A stretch of DNA of 64,000 nt from Gaiellasilicea sp963705515 (GCA_963705515.1 CAVPJV010000003.1:43415-107414), one strand, 5' to 3'; shown: positions 48,634 through 57,869, counted from the first letter of the stretch. The notes: a model not told the origin generated them from the sequence alone. Program-made: numbers and translations.

Positions 48634-49983
48634 ATGGGCGATGTGGACAGGCTGACCAACGGATTCGCGGGCGAGATCGTCCGCCCCGGCGATCCAGGCT
48701 ACGACGCGGCGCGGGCGGTCTGGAACAGCATGATCGACCGTCGGCCGGCGCTGATCGTGCGGCCGACCGGCACCGACGACGTCGTCGCGGCTCTCCGTTT
48801 CGCCCGTGAGCAGGAGCTCGTCGTCGCCGTGCGGTGCGGCGGCCACAGCATCCCCGGCTTCTCGACCTGCGACGACGGCATCGTGATCGACCTCTCGCGG
48901 ATGCGCGGCGCCGCCGTCGATCCGGAGCGGCGCACCGCCCGCGTGCGCGGCGGCACGCTGCTTGCCGAGCTCGACGACGCGGCGCAGGCGCACGGGCTCG
49001 TCTGCCCGGTGGGCGTCGTCTCCCACACGGGGGTGGCCGGTCTGACGCTCGGCGGCGGGATGGGCCGGCTGCAGCGCAAGCTCGGCCTGACGATCGACAG
49101 CCTGTTGGCGGTCGAGCTCGTGACCGCCGACGGTCCGGTCGTGCGGGCGAGCGAGGACGAGAATCCCGAGCTCTTCTGGGGCATGCGAGGAGCCGGCGCG
49201 AACTTCGGGATCGTGACGTCGTTCGAGTTCCTCCTGCATCCCTTCGACGGGCAGGTGACGCACGGCACGGTCACGCATCCGATCGAGCGGGCCGAGGAGC
49301 TGGCGGCGTGCTACCACGAGCTCGTGGAGGAAGGCCCCGACGAGCTGTGGACGTCGTTCGGCATGGGCGTCGGACGGGATGCTCGCGGGCCGGTCGCATC
49401 GGTGTCCGTGCTCCACAGCGGGTCGCCGGCGGACGCGGAGCGCGACCTCGCTGTACTCCGGGCGCTCGACCATCCGCTCGAGGACTCGGTCGAGACGAAG
49501 CCGTACCTGGCGTCACAGCATCTGTTCGACGCGCCGATGGAGTGGGGGCAGCGCTTCTCGATGAAGAGCTCGTTCCTCGCCTCGCTCCCGGATGAGCTCG
49601 TCCGCGACTGGGCCGAACAGGTCTCCCGGGTGCCCGACGGAGCCGAGGGTGGCTTTTCCGTCTGGGCCTGGGGTCGCGCGATCGCGGCCGTGTCCGACGA
49701 AGACACGGCGTTCACGGGTCGCGATGCTGCTTTCTGGGCGGGCGCCGAGATCGCATGGGACGACGGCGCGCTCGACGATGCCTGCCGTTCCTGGGCGCGG
49801 GCCGCGGTCGACTCGGCGGCGCCGCACGCCTCTGTCGGGCGCTACGTCAACGACGTCACCGAGGTCGGAGGCGACGTCGCGCGCATGATCTACGGGGATG
49901 CGAAGTACGAGCGGCTGGTGGCCCTCAAGCGCGAGTGGGACCCCGACAACGTCTTCCGGCTCAACCAGAACATCACGCCCTAG
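48634..49983 (+). CDS. FAD-binding oxidase, BBE-like (berberine bridge enzyme family)
   Basis: 449 residues from ATG at 48634. The PP-loop FAD domain includes VRCGGHSIPGFSTCDDGIVI (His for 8-alpha FAD linkage) and GVAGLTLGGGMGRLQRKLGL. The second covalent site, usually a Cys a few residues before GVAGLTLGGG, is VVSH here, so probably only one covalent FAD bond forms. The BBE domain (YGDAKYERLVALKREWDPDN, VFRLNQNI) ends the protein. Such enzymes oxidise sugars or other alcohols using O2. Confidence 0.9.
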   Translation: MGDVDRLTNGFAGEIVRPGDPGYDAARAVWNSMIDRRPALIVRPTGTDDVVAALRFAREQELVVAVRCGGHSIPGFSTCDDGIVIDLSRMRGAAVDPERRTARVRGGTLLAELDDAAQAHGLVCPVGVVSHTGVAGLTLGGGMGRLQRKLGLTIDSLLAVELVTADGPVVRASEDENPELFWGMRGAGANFGIVTSFEFLLHPFDGQVTHGTVTHPIERAEELAACYHELVEEGPDELWTSFGMGVGRDARGPVASVSVLHSGSPADAERDLAVLRALDHPLEDSVETKPYLASQHLFDAPMEWGQRFSMKSSFLASLPDELVRDWAEQVSRVPDGAEGGFSVWAWGRAIAAVSDEDTAFTGRDAAFWAGAEIAWDDGALDDACRSWARAAVDSAAPHASVGRYVNDVTEVGGDVARMIYGDAKYERLVALKREWDPDNVFRLNQNITP

Positions 49984-50060
49984 CGGCCTCGAGAAAGCGA
50001 GACGGAGTCCGCATCGAACGCACGCCCGTGATCTCGTCCAGGAGCACGGCCGAGGATTCG

Positions 50061-50326
50061 AACCGTCGATCTATGTCTCGGCGCGCGGCGGCACGTCGAC
50101 GTCGACGAGGTGGGCGACGACGGGCTCGCCTTCGGAGAGCGCGGTCGCGCGTTGCTGGTAGGTGCGGTCTGTTCCGGTGAGTCGTTCGTGGTGTTGGCGG
50201 AGGTGCTCTTCCCAGGAGGGGACGACGAAGAGCTCGACGAAGGTGTCGTCGTGCTCCCCGTCGCGGTACAGGCCCCAGCTGACGGCGCCGGTTCGGAGCC
50301 GTGAGCCGCGCACGCGTGCCATCGCT
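50061..50326. repeat. 266-bp duplication, left copy
   Basis: This stretch is repeated at 53858-54123 with, by my reading, only two mismatches and no gaps (constant offset 3797). The right copy is the end of an MFS-transporter gene; the left copy is only this fragment. The near identity suggests a recent event. Confidence 0.9.
50071..50322 (-). pseudogene. C-terminal fragment of an MFS-type transporter
   Basis: The minus-strand frame reads ARVRGSRLRTGAVSWGLYRD and FVELFVVPSWEEHLRQHHER, identical in pattern to the C-terminal cytoplasmic domain of the transporter at 53868. An ATG at 50322 could start an 83-residue peptide. Upstream of 50327 the homology stops abruptly and a ZIP-transporter fragment on the other strand begins. 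Confidence 0.75.
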
Positions 50327-50608
50327 CCGGCCTCGGCGGCCGCCCACGACGACTCCTCGGCACGCGTCCTCTCGGTGTGGGGCGTGACCGCCGCGCTCCT
50401 CGCCGTCGCTCTCGTCGCGGGCAGGATCGCCGCGGACATTGCATCCGAGGAGTCGCTGGGCATGCTGACGGCGTTCGCGGCCGGCGCCGTGCTCGCGGCA
50501 CTCGCCGACACGATGATGCCCGAGGCGTACGCCGAGGGCGGGCCGCTCGTCGCCTTCGCTACGAGCGGGGGCTTCCTCCTCGCCTACGCCCTCACGACGC
50601 TCGACTGA
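50327..50608 (+). pseudogene. C-terminal fragment of a ZIP-like metal transporter
   Basis: The plus frame reads VWGVTAALLAVALVAGRIAA, AFAAGAVLAALADTMMPEAY and GGFLLAYALTTLD, matching the last helices of ZIP-family zinc/metal transporters (the ADTMMPEAY block). The N-terminal helices are missing, replaced by the duplicated MFS fragment on the other strand. No good start codon; probably inactive. Confidence 0.65.
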
Positions 50609-50894
50609 CGCGCGAAGGCAAGCGCCCTCCAGGCCGCGCGCGGCTGAGAGCGGTGACGCCGAGCGCTTCGGCGAGTCGTGCGGCTGCTGTCGTTGCGCGA
50701 ACACCGCGAGGTGTGGGTGGTGCGCTCATGCGCCCGTGCGGAAAGACGAATCCCGCTCCGTGGGCTGGCTGACGACAAGTGTTTCCGGCTGGAGAACAAG
50801 TGGTGACCTGAACCGCGTTCGCAGCGGGAAAACCGAAGGGGCTCGTGCCGGACTACGGATGCGGGAGGGCTCGGACGGACCTAGGCTCGTCTGG

Positions 50895-53150
50895 ATGCCC
50901 CCTCAGAACCTGACCGCGCGGGCGGCGCGCTGGAGCGCCGAGCACCGGTGGTTGGTACTCGGCGGGTGGCTTGCGTTCGTGATCGCGGCCTTCCTGATCG
51001 GGTCCTCGGCCGGGGTTGTGACGATGAAGGACGAGGACTACGCGATCGGCGACTCGCGCGCGGCCGAGAAGGTATTGGCGGAGGAGTTCACGGGCGAGCG
51101 CGCGAGGGAGATGGTGCTGATCCAGAGCCGCGACGGCCCGCTCGCGCGCGCCGAGCTCGAGCGTGCGGTGGACGATCTCGCCGCGCGTCTCTCCCGCGCG
51201 CCGGCGGTCGCGGGAATCGAGTCTCCGCTCGACCCGGCCAACGCCGGCCAGCTCTCGGCCGACGGGCGCTCGGCGCTTCTCACCTTCCAGGTCACCGGCG
51301 ATCCAGACACGGCCGGGGACCGCGTCGGACCGTCGCTTGCGGCCACGGCTGCGGTGCAGCGCGCGCACCCGGACCTGTTCGTCGGTCAGGTCGGCGACGG
51401 GAGCGCGAACGACGCAGTCAGCGAGCGCATCGCCAACGACTTCCGGCGGGCCGAGTTCACCTCGCTACCGGTGACGCTGTTCATCCTCGTGCTCGCCTTC
51501 GGGGCACTCGTGGCTGCCGGCATCCCGCTCCTGCTCGGGTTCACCGCGGTGCTGGCGGCGCTCGGGCTGACCGCGCTCGTCAGTCATCTCCTCCGCGTCG
51601 ACGAGTCGATCAACTCGGTGATCCTGCTGATCGGCCTCGCCGTCGGGGTCGACTACTCGCTCTTCTATCTGCGCCGCGTGCGAGAGGAACGGGCGCGCGG
51701 ACGCTCGCCCGCCGATGCACTGCAGGTCGCGGCGGCAACCTCGGGGCGCGCGGTGCTCGTCTCCGGCCTGACGGTCATGACCGCGATGGCCGGGATGTTC
51801 CTGATGGGCACGCGCGTCTTCGAGTCCTTCGGCGTAGGGACGATGGTCGTCGTCGCGATCGCGATCGTCGGCTCGCTCACGGTGCTGCCGGCGGTTCTTT
51901 CGCTGCTCGGCGACCGCGTCGACCGAGGCCGCATCCCGTTCCTGTCGCGCTTGCGCCGGCCCGACGGCGAGTCGCGTCTCTGGACGACGATCGTCGACGA
52001 GGTGCTCCGCCGGCCACTCCTCTGGGGAGGCCTCGCGGCCGGGCTCCTGATCATCCTGACGATCCCCGCCTTCCGCCTGCACACCGCGTCCTCCGGCGTG
52101 CAAGGGCTGCCCCATGACCTGCCCGTGATGCGGGTATACGACCGCATGGAGAAGGCGTTTCCGGGCGGGCCGCTCCCCGCGATCGTCGTCGTCAGCGCCC
52201 CGGATGTGACCGCTCCGCAAGTGACGGCGGGCATCGAGGAACTCAAGCGGGCAGCGCTGGCGACGGGTGAGATGCGGGAGCCGATCGGCGTTGACATGAG
52301 TGCGTCGCGGAGGGCCGCTCGCGTACGGATCGCGCTCGCCGGCAAGGGCACGGACGCCGAGTCCAACCATGCGCTCGATCTGCTCCGCGACACGGTGATC
52401 CCCTCGACGATAGGCCGAGTTCCCGGGGTGAAGGCCCACACGACGGGGCTCACCGCCGACTCCCGCGACTTCAACGACTCGATGAAGGCTCACGCGCCGT
52501 ACGTGTTCGCCTTCGTCCTCGGGATGACGTTCGTCCTGCTGCTGCTCACCTTCCGCTCGCTCGTCATCCCGCTCAAGGCGATCGCCCTCAACCTGCTCTC
52601 CGTCGGCGCGGCCTACGGCGTGCTCGTGCTCGTGTTCCAGGACGGCCGCCTCGAATCCCTGCTCGGCTTCCAGTCGATCGGCGGGGTGACGGCCTGGCTC
52701 CCTCTCTTCCTCTTCGTCGTCCTCTTCGGGCTCTCGATGGACTACCACGTCTTCATCCTCAGCCGTGTGCGCGAGGCCTACGAGAGCGGCATGCCGACCG
52801 ACCAAGCCGTTGCGCACGGCATCCGGGCAACGGCGAGCGTCGTCACGAGCGCGGCGATCGTGATGGTCGCCGTGTTCGCGATCTTCGCCACGCTCGGGAT
52901 GATCGACTTCAAGATGATGGGCGTCGGCCTCGCCGTCGCCATCTTCCTCGACGCGACGATCGTGCGCGCCGTGCTCCTGCCCTCCACGATGAAGCTGCTC
53001 GGCGACTGGAACTGGTACCTGCCCCGCTGGCTCGAATGGCTGCCGCGCACCGGACTCGAGCCGCGCGCGGCCGAACCGGTCTCGGCGACCCCGGAGGTCG
53101 CCGCCGGCGCGGAGGCGGCGCCCGAGCCGCGAAAGCCGGTCGGAGTCTGA
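50895..53150 (+). CDS. MMPL-family RND transporter
   Basis: 751 residues from ATG at 50895. Twelve membrane helices in two blocks with large extracytoplasmic loops after helices 1 and 7. Proton-relay motifs in helix 4 and 10: GLAVGVDYSLFYLRRVREE and FGLSMDYHVFILSRVREAYE. The C-terminal tail is Ala/Glu/Pro rich. MMPL proteins export lipids or drugs using the proton gradient. Substrate unknown. The 286 bp before it hold no convincing gene. Confidence 0.93.
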   Translation: MPPQNLTARAARWSAEHRWLVLGGWLAFVIAAFLIGSSAGVVTMKDEDYAIGDSRAAEKVLAEEFTGERAREMVLIQSRDGPLARAELERAVDDLAARLSRAPAVAGIESPLDPANAGQLSADGRSALLTFQVTGDPDTAGDRVGPSLAATAAVQRAHPDLFVGQVGDGSANDAVSERIANDFRRAEFTSLPVTLFILVLAFGALVAAGIPLLLGFTAVLAALGLTALVSHLLRVDESINSVILLIGLAVGVDYSLFYLRRVREERARGRSPADALQVAAATSGRAVLVSGLTVMTAMAGMFLMGTRVFESFGVGTMVVVAIAIVGSLTVLPAVLSLLGDRVDRGRIPFLSRLRRPDGESRLWTTIVDEVLRRPLLWGGLAAGLLIILTIPAFRLHTASSGVQGLPHDLPVMRVYDRMEKAFPGGPLPAIVVVSAPDVTAPQVTAGIEELKRAALATGEMREPIGVDMSASRRAARVRIALAGKGTDAESNHALDLLRDTVIPSTIGRVPGVKAHTTGLTADSRDFNDSMKAHAPYVFAFVLGMTFVLLLLTFRSLVIPLKAIALNLLSVGAAYGVLVLVFQDGRLESLLGFQSIGGVTAWLPLFLFVVLFGLSMDYHVFILSRVREAYESGMPTDQAVAHGIRATASVVTSAAIVMVAVFAIFATLGMIDFKMMGVGLAVAIFLDATIVRAVLLPSTMKLLGDWNWYLPRWLEWLPRTGLEPRAAEPVSATPEVAAGAEAAPEPRKPVGV

Positions 53151-53189
53151 CCTGTCATGACGGTCGTCCAGCAGGTCGCGCCCAGAGCT

Positions 53190-53415
53190 TCGAGCGCACG
53201 AGCCGCACGAACACTCGACGGCGACGGAAGACGACGGCGATGCGCGCCGTCTTCGGGCTCGTCGAGCTCGACGCCGGCGAGCTCCTCTGGGATGGCTGCC
53301 CGCTCGGGCTGAAGAGCGCCTCCGCTTCGGGTACATGCCGGAGGAGTGCGGTCTACCCGCGCATGCAGGAGAGCGCGCAGCTCGAGTACTTCGCGCGCCT
53401 TCACGGGCTGATCGC
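53190..53415 (+). pseudogene. Remnant of an ABC transporter ATP-binding subunit
   Basis: Plus-strand frames read RKTTAMRAVFGLVELDAGEL, then, after a shift, EERLRFGYMPEECG, then in the first frame YPRMQESAQLEYFARLHGL. Together they match the stretch from the end of Walker A to the region before the signature motif of ABC-2-type exporters (KTTTMRAVFGLVELDSGEV, FGYMPEERGLYPRM). At least two frame changes and loss of both ends make it a decayed gene. Confidence 0.7.
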
Positions 53416-53430
53416 GGTCCCCCTTCTCTA

Positions 53431-53655
53431 GCGAGGAGGTGGTCATGACTGCGCCAGAGCTGCCAACATCGACCCGCCGTTTGCAGGCGTTTTCTGACTT
53501 CGGTTCTGGGATCGCCGGTTTCGACCACGCCCGGAGGAGGTCGCACGTGTCCACGAGTGCCCGCGCGTCCGAAAATGCACCCGTCTCGTACCCGCGCGAC
53601 GTTGGTGCTGCGTCTGGACAGACAACAAAAACTCCCATTTGGAGGGATTTCTTGA
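53431..53655. other. Intergenic stretch with integration-arm-like repeats
   Basis: An ATG at 53445 with GAGGAGG upstream opens a short frame (TAPELPTSTRRLQAFSDF) that fades into nonsense, perhaps the start of a lost gene. At 53555-53566 GAGTGCCCGCGC and at 53579-53596 ACCCGTCTCGTACCCGCG occur; both recur at 63925-63936 and 63963-63980, and GAGTGCCCGC also at 55411. CTCCCATTTGGAG then precedes the tRNA fragment. Confidence 0.6.
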
Positions 53656-53696
53656 AGCCCTCTTCCGGACTCGAACCGGAGACCCCCTCCTACCAT
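53656..53696 (-). other. tRNA-Thr 3'-half fragment 1 (attachment-site remnant)
   Basis: On the minus strand the sequence runs from an ATGGTA anticodon-loop end through GGAGG, a T-arm with changed but still paired stem (CCGG-TTCGAGT-CCGG), and the acceptor strand AGAGGGC. The acceptor matches the other three fragments, but the T-stem differs. No 5' half exists, so it is not a functional tRNA. It is followed on the minus strand by a hairpin and TTTTTGTTGT. Confidence 0.7.
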
Positions 53697-53857
53697 CGAG
53701 GTTCAGGGACGGGAAGCACGGGCACGGCAGGGTCACCGAGGCCACGGAAACCAAGCAAACCAGAGCCGATCTGACGACGAGAAGTAACCCGCGAGTGGAC
53801 GCGCGTGGTCCGGCTGATGTTCGCGCCACGTTCGCACGGCATGTTGCACTCCAAGGC

Positions 53858-54123
53858 AACCGTCGATCTATGTCTCGTCGCGCGGCGGCACGTCGACGTC
53901 GACGAGGTGGGCGACGACGGGCTCGCCTTCGGAGAGCGCGGTCGCGCGTTGCTGGTAGGTGCGGTCTGTTCCGGTGAGTCGTTCGTGGTGTTGGCGGAGG
54001 TGCTCTTCCCAGGAGGGGACGACGAAGAGCTCGACGAAGGTGTCGTTGTGCTCCCCGTCGCGGTACAGGCCCCAGCTGACGGCGCCGGTTCGGAGCCGTG
54101 AGCCGCGCACGCGTGCCATCGCT
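53858..54123. repeat. 266-bp duplication, right copy
   Basis: Matches 50061-50326 at a constant offset of 3797 bp with two differences seen by eye. It covers the last 85 or so codons of the MFS-like gene at 53868. Confidence 0.9.
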
Positions 54124-55172
54124 TCGACGAATGGCCGCTGGTTGGCCGTGGGGACTCGGTAGCTGACGGTGACCGTGATGGTTCTGCCGTCGGGGTCGAG
54201 GTCCGAGGCGAGTTGGGGCTCGGGCCAGTAGACGACGGTGCTTCGGTTCATGCCGCTCGTCTCGAGGAACGGCCAGATGCGGATGCTCGCGGCTGCGACG
54301 GCGGCCGAGCCGGCGGCGATCAGCAGCGCCTGGACGAGCCCGAGGAGGCCGGCGAGGGCGCCGAAGATGAGCGCGCCGAGCGCCTGGCTGCCGAAGAGGA
54401 CGATCGTGTAGACGGCGAGGCTGCGGCCGCGGACCCAGGCGGGTAGGAAGAGCTGCAGCGACGCGTTGAGGGTCGAGAGCACGACCACCCAGGCGACGCC
54501 GGCCGGGATCAGCAGCAGCAGCACGGGGACGGCGTCGTGGAGCAACGCGACCGCGGCCAGCACGAGCGCGTAGGAGCCGCTCGCCAGCGTGACCAGAGTG
54601 TTGATCGAGAGGCGGGTGCGGACGCGGGGGAGCACGAGTGCGCCTGCGATCGCGCCGAGCCCGAGCGCGGCGAGCAGGAGCCCGTACCCGCCCGAGCCGA
54701 GCCCGAGCCGGTGCGACGCGATCAGGGGCAGGAGCGCGAAGAGCGAGCTTGCCGGGACGAGGAAGAGGGCGGCACGCAGCAGGAGCCGTCTTACGACCGG
54801 GGCGTTGTGGACGTAACGCGAGCCGGCCCTGAGAGCGGGGACGAAGTGCTCAGGGCGCGGCCGCTCGGTGCTCGGCGGGCGCCAGAGCGCGACCACGACC
54901 GCGTAGCAGAGGGCGGTCGCCGCGGCGACCGTGAAGGTCGTTCCGACGCCGGCGGTGGCGACGAGCACGCCGGCGATCGCCGGGCCGAGAGCGCGCGCGA
55001 CGTTGATGCTGATCGAGTTGAGCGCCGAGGCTGCGGGTATCTCGTCGCGCGGGACGAGCTCGGGAACGAGCGACTGGTATGCGGGCGTTCCGAGCGCTGC
55101 GCCTGTGCCGAGCAGGAAGACGAGCAGCAGCCTCGGCGTCGTCTCGACACCGTGAGCAAGCTTGGCGCTCAC
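53868..55172 (-). CDS. MFS transporter, N-terminally truncated
   Basis: 434 residues from ATG at 55172. Helices and loops match MFS_3-type exporters from the middle of the N-terminal half onward (TPAYQSLVPELVPRDEIPAA, ALNSISINVARALGPAIAGV, PAWVRGRSLAVYTIVLFGSQ) plus a C-terminal cytoplasmic domain (TVSYRVPTANQRPFVEAMAR, FVELFVVPSWEEHL). Family members normally have about 100 more residues with the first three helices and the DRRRLL loop; these are missing. It is therefore probably inactive despite its long open frame. Another gene remnant ends just upstream on the same strand. Confidence 0.8.
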   Translation of the reverse strand: MSAKLAHGVETTPRLLLVFLLGTGAALGTPAYQSLVPELVPRDEIPAASALNSISINVARALGPAIAGVLVATAGVGTTFTVAAATALCYAVVVALWRPPSTERPRPEHFVPALRAGSRYVHNAPVVRRLLLRAALFLVPASSLFALLPLIASHRLGLGSGGYGLLLAALGLGAIAGALVLPRVRTRLSINTLVTLASGSYALVLAAVALLHDAVPVLLLLIPAGVAWVVVLSTLNASLQLFLPAWVRGRSLAVYTIVLFGSQALGALIFGALAGLLGLVQALLIAAGSAAVAAASIRIWPFLETSGMNRSTVVYWPEPQLASDLDPDGRTITVTVSYRVPTANQRPFVEAMARVRGSRLRTGAVSWGLYRDGEHNDTFVELFVVPSWEEHLRQHHERLTGTDRTYQQRATALSEGEPVVAHLVDVDVPPRDET

Positions 55173-55196
55173 GGCTTCCGCGGATCTCGCGCCGGC

Positions 55197-55295
55197 TCAG
55201 TCCGCGCCGAGCACCTCGAAGTCCTTGTTGACGAAGATGTGGTGCGGCCAGCTGACGCCGCCGTATCTCGTAGCCGGTCGCGTGCGGGTGCACAT
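55197..55295 (-). pseudogene. Unidentified gene-end remnant
   Basis: A minus-strand frame ends YGGVSWPHHIFVNKDFEVLG-AD-stop, and an adjacent frame upstream reads VHPHATGYEIR; a one-base shift would join them. Codon use looks coding, but I do not recognise the protein. It abuts the truncated MFS gene, so it may mark one end of a deletion. Confidence 0.45.
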
Positions 55296-55479
55296 TTCGT
55301 GGGGGAGCAACTCTGTCCAAAGAAGGGGTCATGAGAGGTTCGAATCGGCTTGTTCAAGCCGAAATCAGCATGCCCTTGCGAACGTCGTGCGAACAGTAGG
55401 AAGACCCCGCGAGTGCCCGCACGTGACAGCCGTTTACGGCTCAGGCAAGAGAAGTCGCTATTTGCAGGGACTTTCCAGA

Positions 55480-55519
55480 AGCCCTCTGACGGACTCGAAC
55501 CGTCGACCCCCTCCTTACC
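55480..55519 (-). other. tRNA-Thr 3'-half fragment 2 (attachment-site remnant)
   Basis: The minus strand reads GGTAAGGAGG, then the T-arm GACGG-TTCGAGT-CCGTC and acceptor strand AGAGGGC. Homology to tRNA stops at the anticodon loop. The arm-like motif GAGTGCCCGC lies about 70 bp to the left (55411-55420). The amino-acid permease begins about 70 bp to the right. Confidence 0.75.
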
Positions 55520-55586
55520 GCCGGCTGGTTTGCAATTGCATCATCCAGCTCATAGTGTCCCGCACCTCACAAAACCTGGAGGCCAG

Positions 55587-57188
55587 ATGCAGTCGGAGTC
55601 GGGTGTGCAGAGCGCGGCGTTGGACGACGATGCCCGTCTCGAAGCCCTGGGCTACGAGCCGCAGCTGAACCGCGCGCTGGGCTTCTTCTCCAACTTCGCC
55701 GTCGCGTTCACCTACCTCTCCCCGATGGTAGGCATCTACTCCCTCTTCGTCCTGGGCGTCGCGGCCGCCGGTCCGGCGTACGTCTGGCTCACCTGGATCC
55801 CCGTTATCGGGATGCTCTTTGTCGCCCTCGTCTTCGGTGAACTCGCGAGCCACTATCCGGTCGCAGGGGCGCTCTACCAGTACAGCAAGTTCTCTGTCGG
55901 TGCGGCCTACGGCTGGTTCGTCGGCTGGTTCTACGGGCTGGCGCTCCTGATCACCGTGGCTGCGGTCGACACCGGTGTGGTCTCGTACGTGACTGCTCTG
56001 AGTCACAACTGGTTCGACACGAATTGGGACCCGGCGGATCACGGGACCGTTCTCATCATCACCGTCGTTCTGCTGGCCATCCAGACGACGCTGAACATCA
56101 CCGGCGTCAAGGTCATGGGGCTGGTGGCGCGGTTCGGCGTCTTCGTCGAGATCGTGGGCACGTTGGGCATCGCCATCATCCTCGCGCTCCACGGGTTCAA
56201 CCACGGGCTCGGATTCCTGTTCTCGACCGAGAACGTTCAGAACGCCGCGAGCAACCCGCTGGGTCTCGACTTCGGGGGCAACTGGCTGACCGGTGCGTGT
56301 CTGATCGCAGTCCTCGCTCCGGTCTACATCTTCTACGGGTTCGAGTCGGCCGGCGACATCTCCGAGGAGACCGCTGACGCGGGGAGGAAGGTTCCACGGT
56401 CGATGCGCCACGCGCTGATCTGGGGCGGCATCGCCTCGTTCATCCTGATCGCGGCGCTGCTGCTCGCCATGCCCGAGACCGACCCGGTGAAGTCCACCGT
56501 CGAGGGCGGCGGTGTCCCGTTCATCCTTTCGGAGCTCTCGAGCTGGCTGCAGGACTTCCTGCTCCTGATCATCATCTTCGCGTTCTTCTCCTGCGGTACG
56601 TCCGTCCAGGGAGCGGGGAGCCGGCTCGCATTCTCCTTCTCCCGTGACGGGGCGCTCCCTGCGTCAGGCTGGATCGCGAAGGTCCACCCGCGCTTCAGGA
56701 CGCCGGTCAACGCGCTTCTCGTCGGGGCCGTGATCTCGGCGCTGTTCGCGCTGCTCGTCTTCTACTCGCCGAGCAAGGACCTCGATCTCGGGTTCATCAC
56801 GTACCCGGCGAACGTCAACGGCCTCGTGGCGCTGGTGTCGTTCGGCGTCAGCGGCATCTACCTCGCTTTCCTGCTCACGGTCCTCGGGGCGATCGTTGCC
56901 CGTGCGCGTGGGTGGGTTCCGGAGGGATCCTTCCGCCTCGGCAAGTGGGGATGGACGGTGTACATCATCGCTGCCGCGTATCTGGGTCTCATGCTGATCA
57001 ACGTCGTCGCGCCCACAGGGCTGACCAGCCCCCGCGCCTACTTCAACATCGACTGGATCACGCTACTCGTCATCTTCATCATCGCCATCGTCGGAGCCGT
57101 CTACTTCCTCATCGCGCGACCCGACCGCAAAGTCGGACGCCATCTGCACGACGAGCTCGAGCCGACCGGCGCCGAGCGCCACAGCTGA
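55587..57188 (+). CDS. APC-family amino-acid permease
   Basis: 533 residues from ATG at 55587 with CCTGGAGG upstream. Twelve membrane helices; family marks are FSNFAVAFTYLSPMVGIYSL, FGELASHYPVAGALYQYSKF, PVYIFYGFESAGDISEETAD and the SFSRDGALPASGWIAKVH loop. It belongs to the GABA/amino-acid/choline permease group. With the succinate-semialdehyde dehydrogenase 1.4 kb away it could serve GABA or polyamine use, but the two are on opposite strands. Confidence 0.93.
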   Translation: MQSESGVQSAALDDDARLEALGYEPQLNRALGFFSNFAVAFTYLSPMVGIYSLFVLGVAAAGPAYVWLTWIPVIGMLFVALVFGELASHYPVAGALYQYSKFSVGAAYGWFVGWFYGLALLITVAAVDTGVVSYVTALSHNWFDTNWDPADHGTVLIITVVLLAIQTTLNITGVKVMGLVARFGVFVEIVGTLGIAIILALHGFNHGLGFLFSTENVQNAASNPLGLDFGGNWLTGACLIAVLAPVYIFYGFESAGDISEETADAGRKVPRSMRHALIWGGIASFILIAALLLAMPETDPVKSTVEGGGVPFILSELSSWLQDFLLLIIIFAFFSCGTSVQGAGSRLAFSFSRDGALPASGWIAKVHPRFRTPVNALLVGAVISALFALLVFYSPSKDLDLGFITYPANVNGLVALVSFGVSGIYLAFLLTVLGAIVARARGWVPEGSFRLGKWGWTVYIIAAAYLGLMLINVVAPTGLTSPRAYFNIDWITLLVIFIIAIVGAVYFLIARPDRKVGRHLHDELEPTGAERHS

Positions 57189-57275
57189 CGTTCTTGCGAC
57201 GCGCGGCGCGTGGCGTCCCCCGTTACGGCGTGTGTTCGGCCGTGCATCTCGTACGATGGCGGAGGAGGATGCCAC

Positions 57276-57869
57276 GTGGCGACCTCTGATCCGATCGCCG
57301 AGATCATCGGGGACTATCGAGCCTTCGCGGCGATGCAGCGCGACCGTCTTTCTGCCCGCGGCATCGACATCGCACGCTACCCGCTCAGCCACCTCGCCGT
57401 CCGTGTCGCGGATTGGGACCTGTACGTCCACCAGCGCACGCTTCTCGAGCGCCATGCGAGGGCGAACAGCGAGAACGTCTGGAACGGGCGTCCGATCTCC
57501 TTGATCGTGCTCGCCGAGCCGCTCGATGTCCTCGACGGGACTCCGGTCTCGAACATCGAGCTCATCCCGCCCGTTCACCAGCGCGTCTACCGGATGGGCC
57601 TCGAGCACCTCGGCGTCGTCGTCGGTGAGGAGATCGACGACTTCTCGCGAGTGCATCGGGCCGCGCTGACCGGGCAGCAGTTCCAGAGTCCTGACGTCGA
57701 GCCGGTCTACATCCTGTTCGAGGACTTCACCCACGTGAAGTTCTACCGCCGCTCCTTGTACGACGGCATCACCTCCCAGGGAGGGCGCTTCGACGGCTTC
57801 GTCCACGTCGACGACTGGGTGCCGCAGCGGCTGGTCACCGCCACCGGCCCGAACCCGCTGCCTCGGTGA
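57276..57869 (+). CDS. YecM-like VOC-fold protein
   Basis: 197 residues from GTG at 57276, with GGAGGAGG at 57261-57268. It matches the E. coli YecM family by eye: IDIARYPLSHLAVRVADWDL, ENVWNGRPISLIVLAEPLDV, SNIELIPPVHQRVYRMGLEH and FEDFTHVKFYRRSLYDGI. The fold is VOC-like with a possible metal site; the role is unknown. It begins 87 bp after the permease and may be cotranscribed. Confidence 0.78.
   Translation: MATSDPIAEIIGDYRAFAAMQRDRLSARGIDIARYPLSHLAVRVADWDLYVHQRTLLERHARANSENVWNGRPISLIVLAEPLDVLDGTPVSNIELIPPVHQRVYRMGLEHLGVVVGEEIDDFSRVHRAALTGQQFQSPDVEPVYILFEDFTHVKFYRRSLYDGITSQGGRFDGFVHVDDWVPQRLVTATGPNPLPR

Noticed and set aside
50609..50894. A 45-residue minus-strand frame (APPTPRGVRATTAAARLAEA) before the MMPL gene
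   Set aside because: It overlaps the end of the ZIP fragment antisense and matches no family I know; not enough to call a gene.
53439..53774. Short protein-coding frames reading through the tRNA fragments (patterns such as SGLEPETPS or DGLEPSTPS)
   Set aside because: These are spurious translations of antisense tRNA sequence, a well-known annotation artefact.
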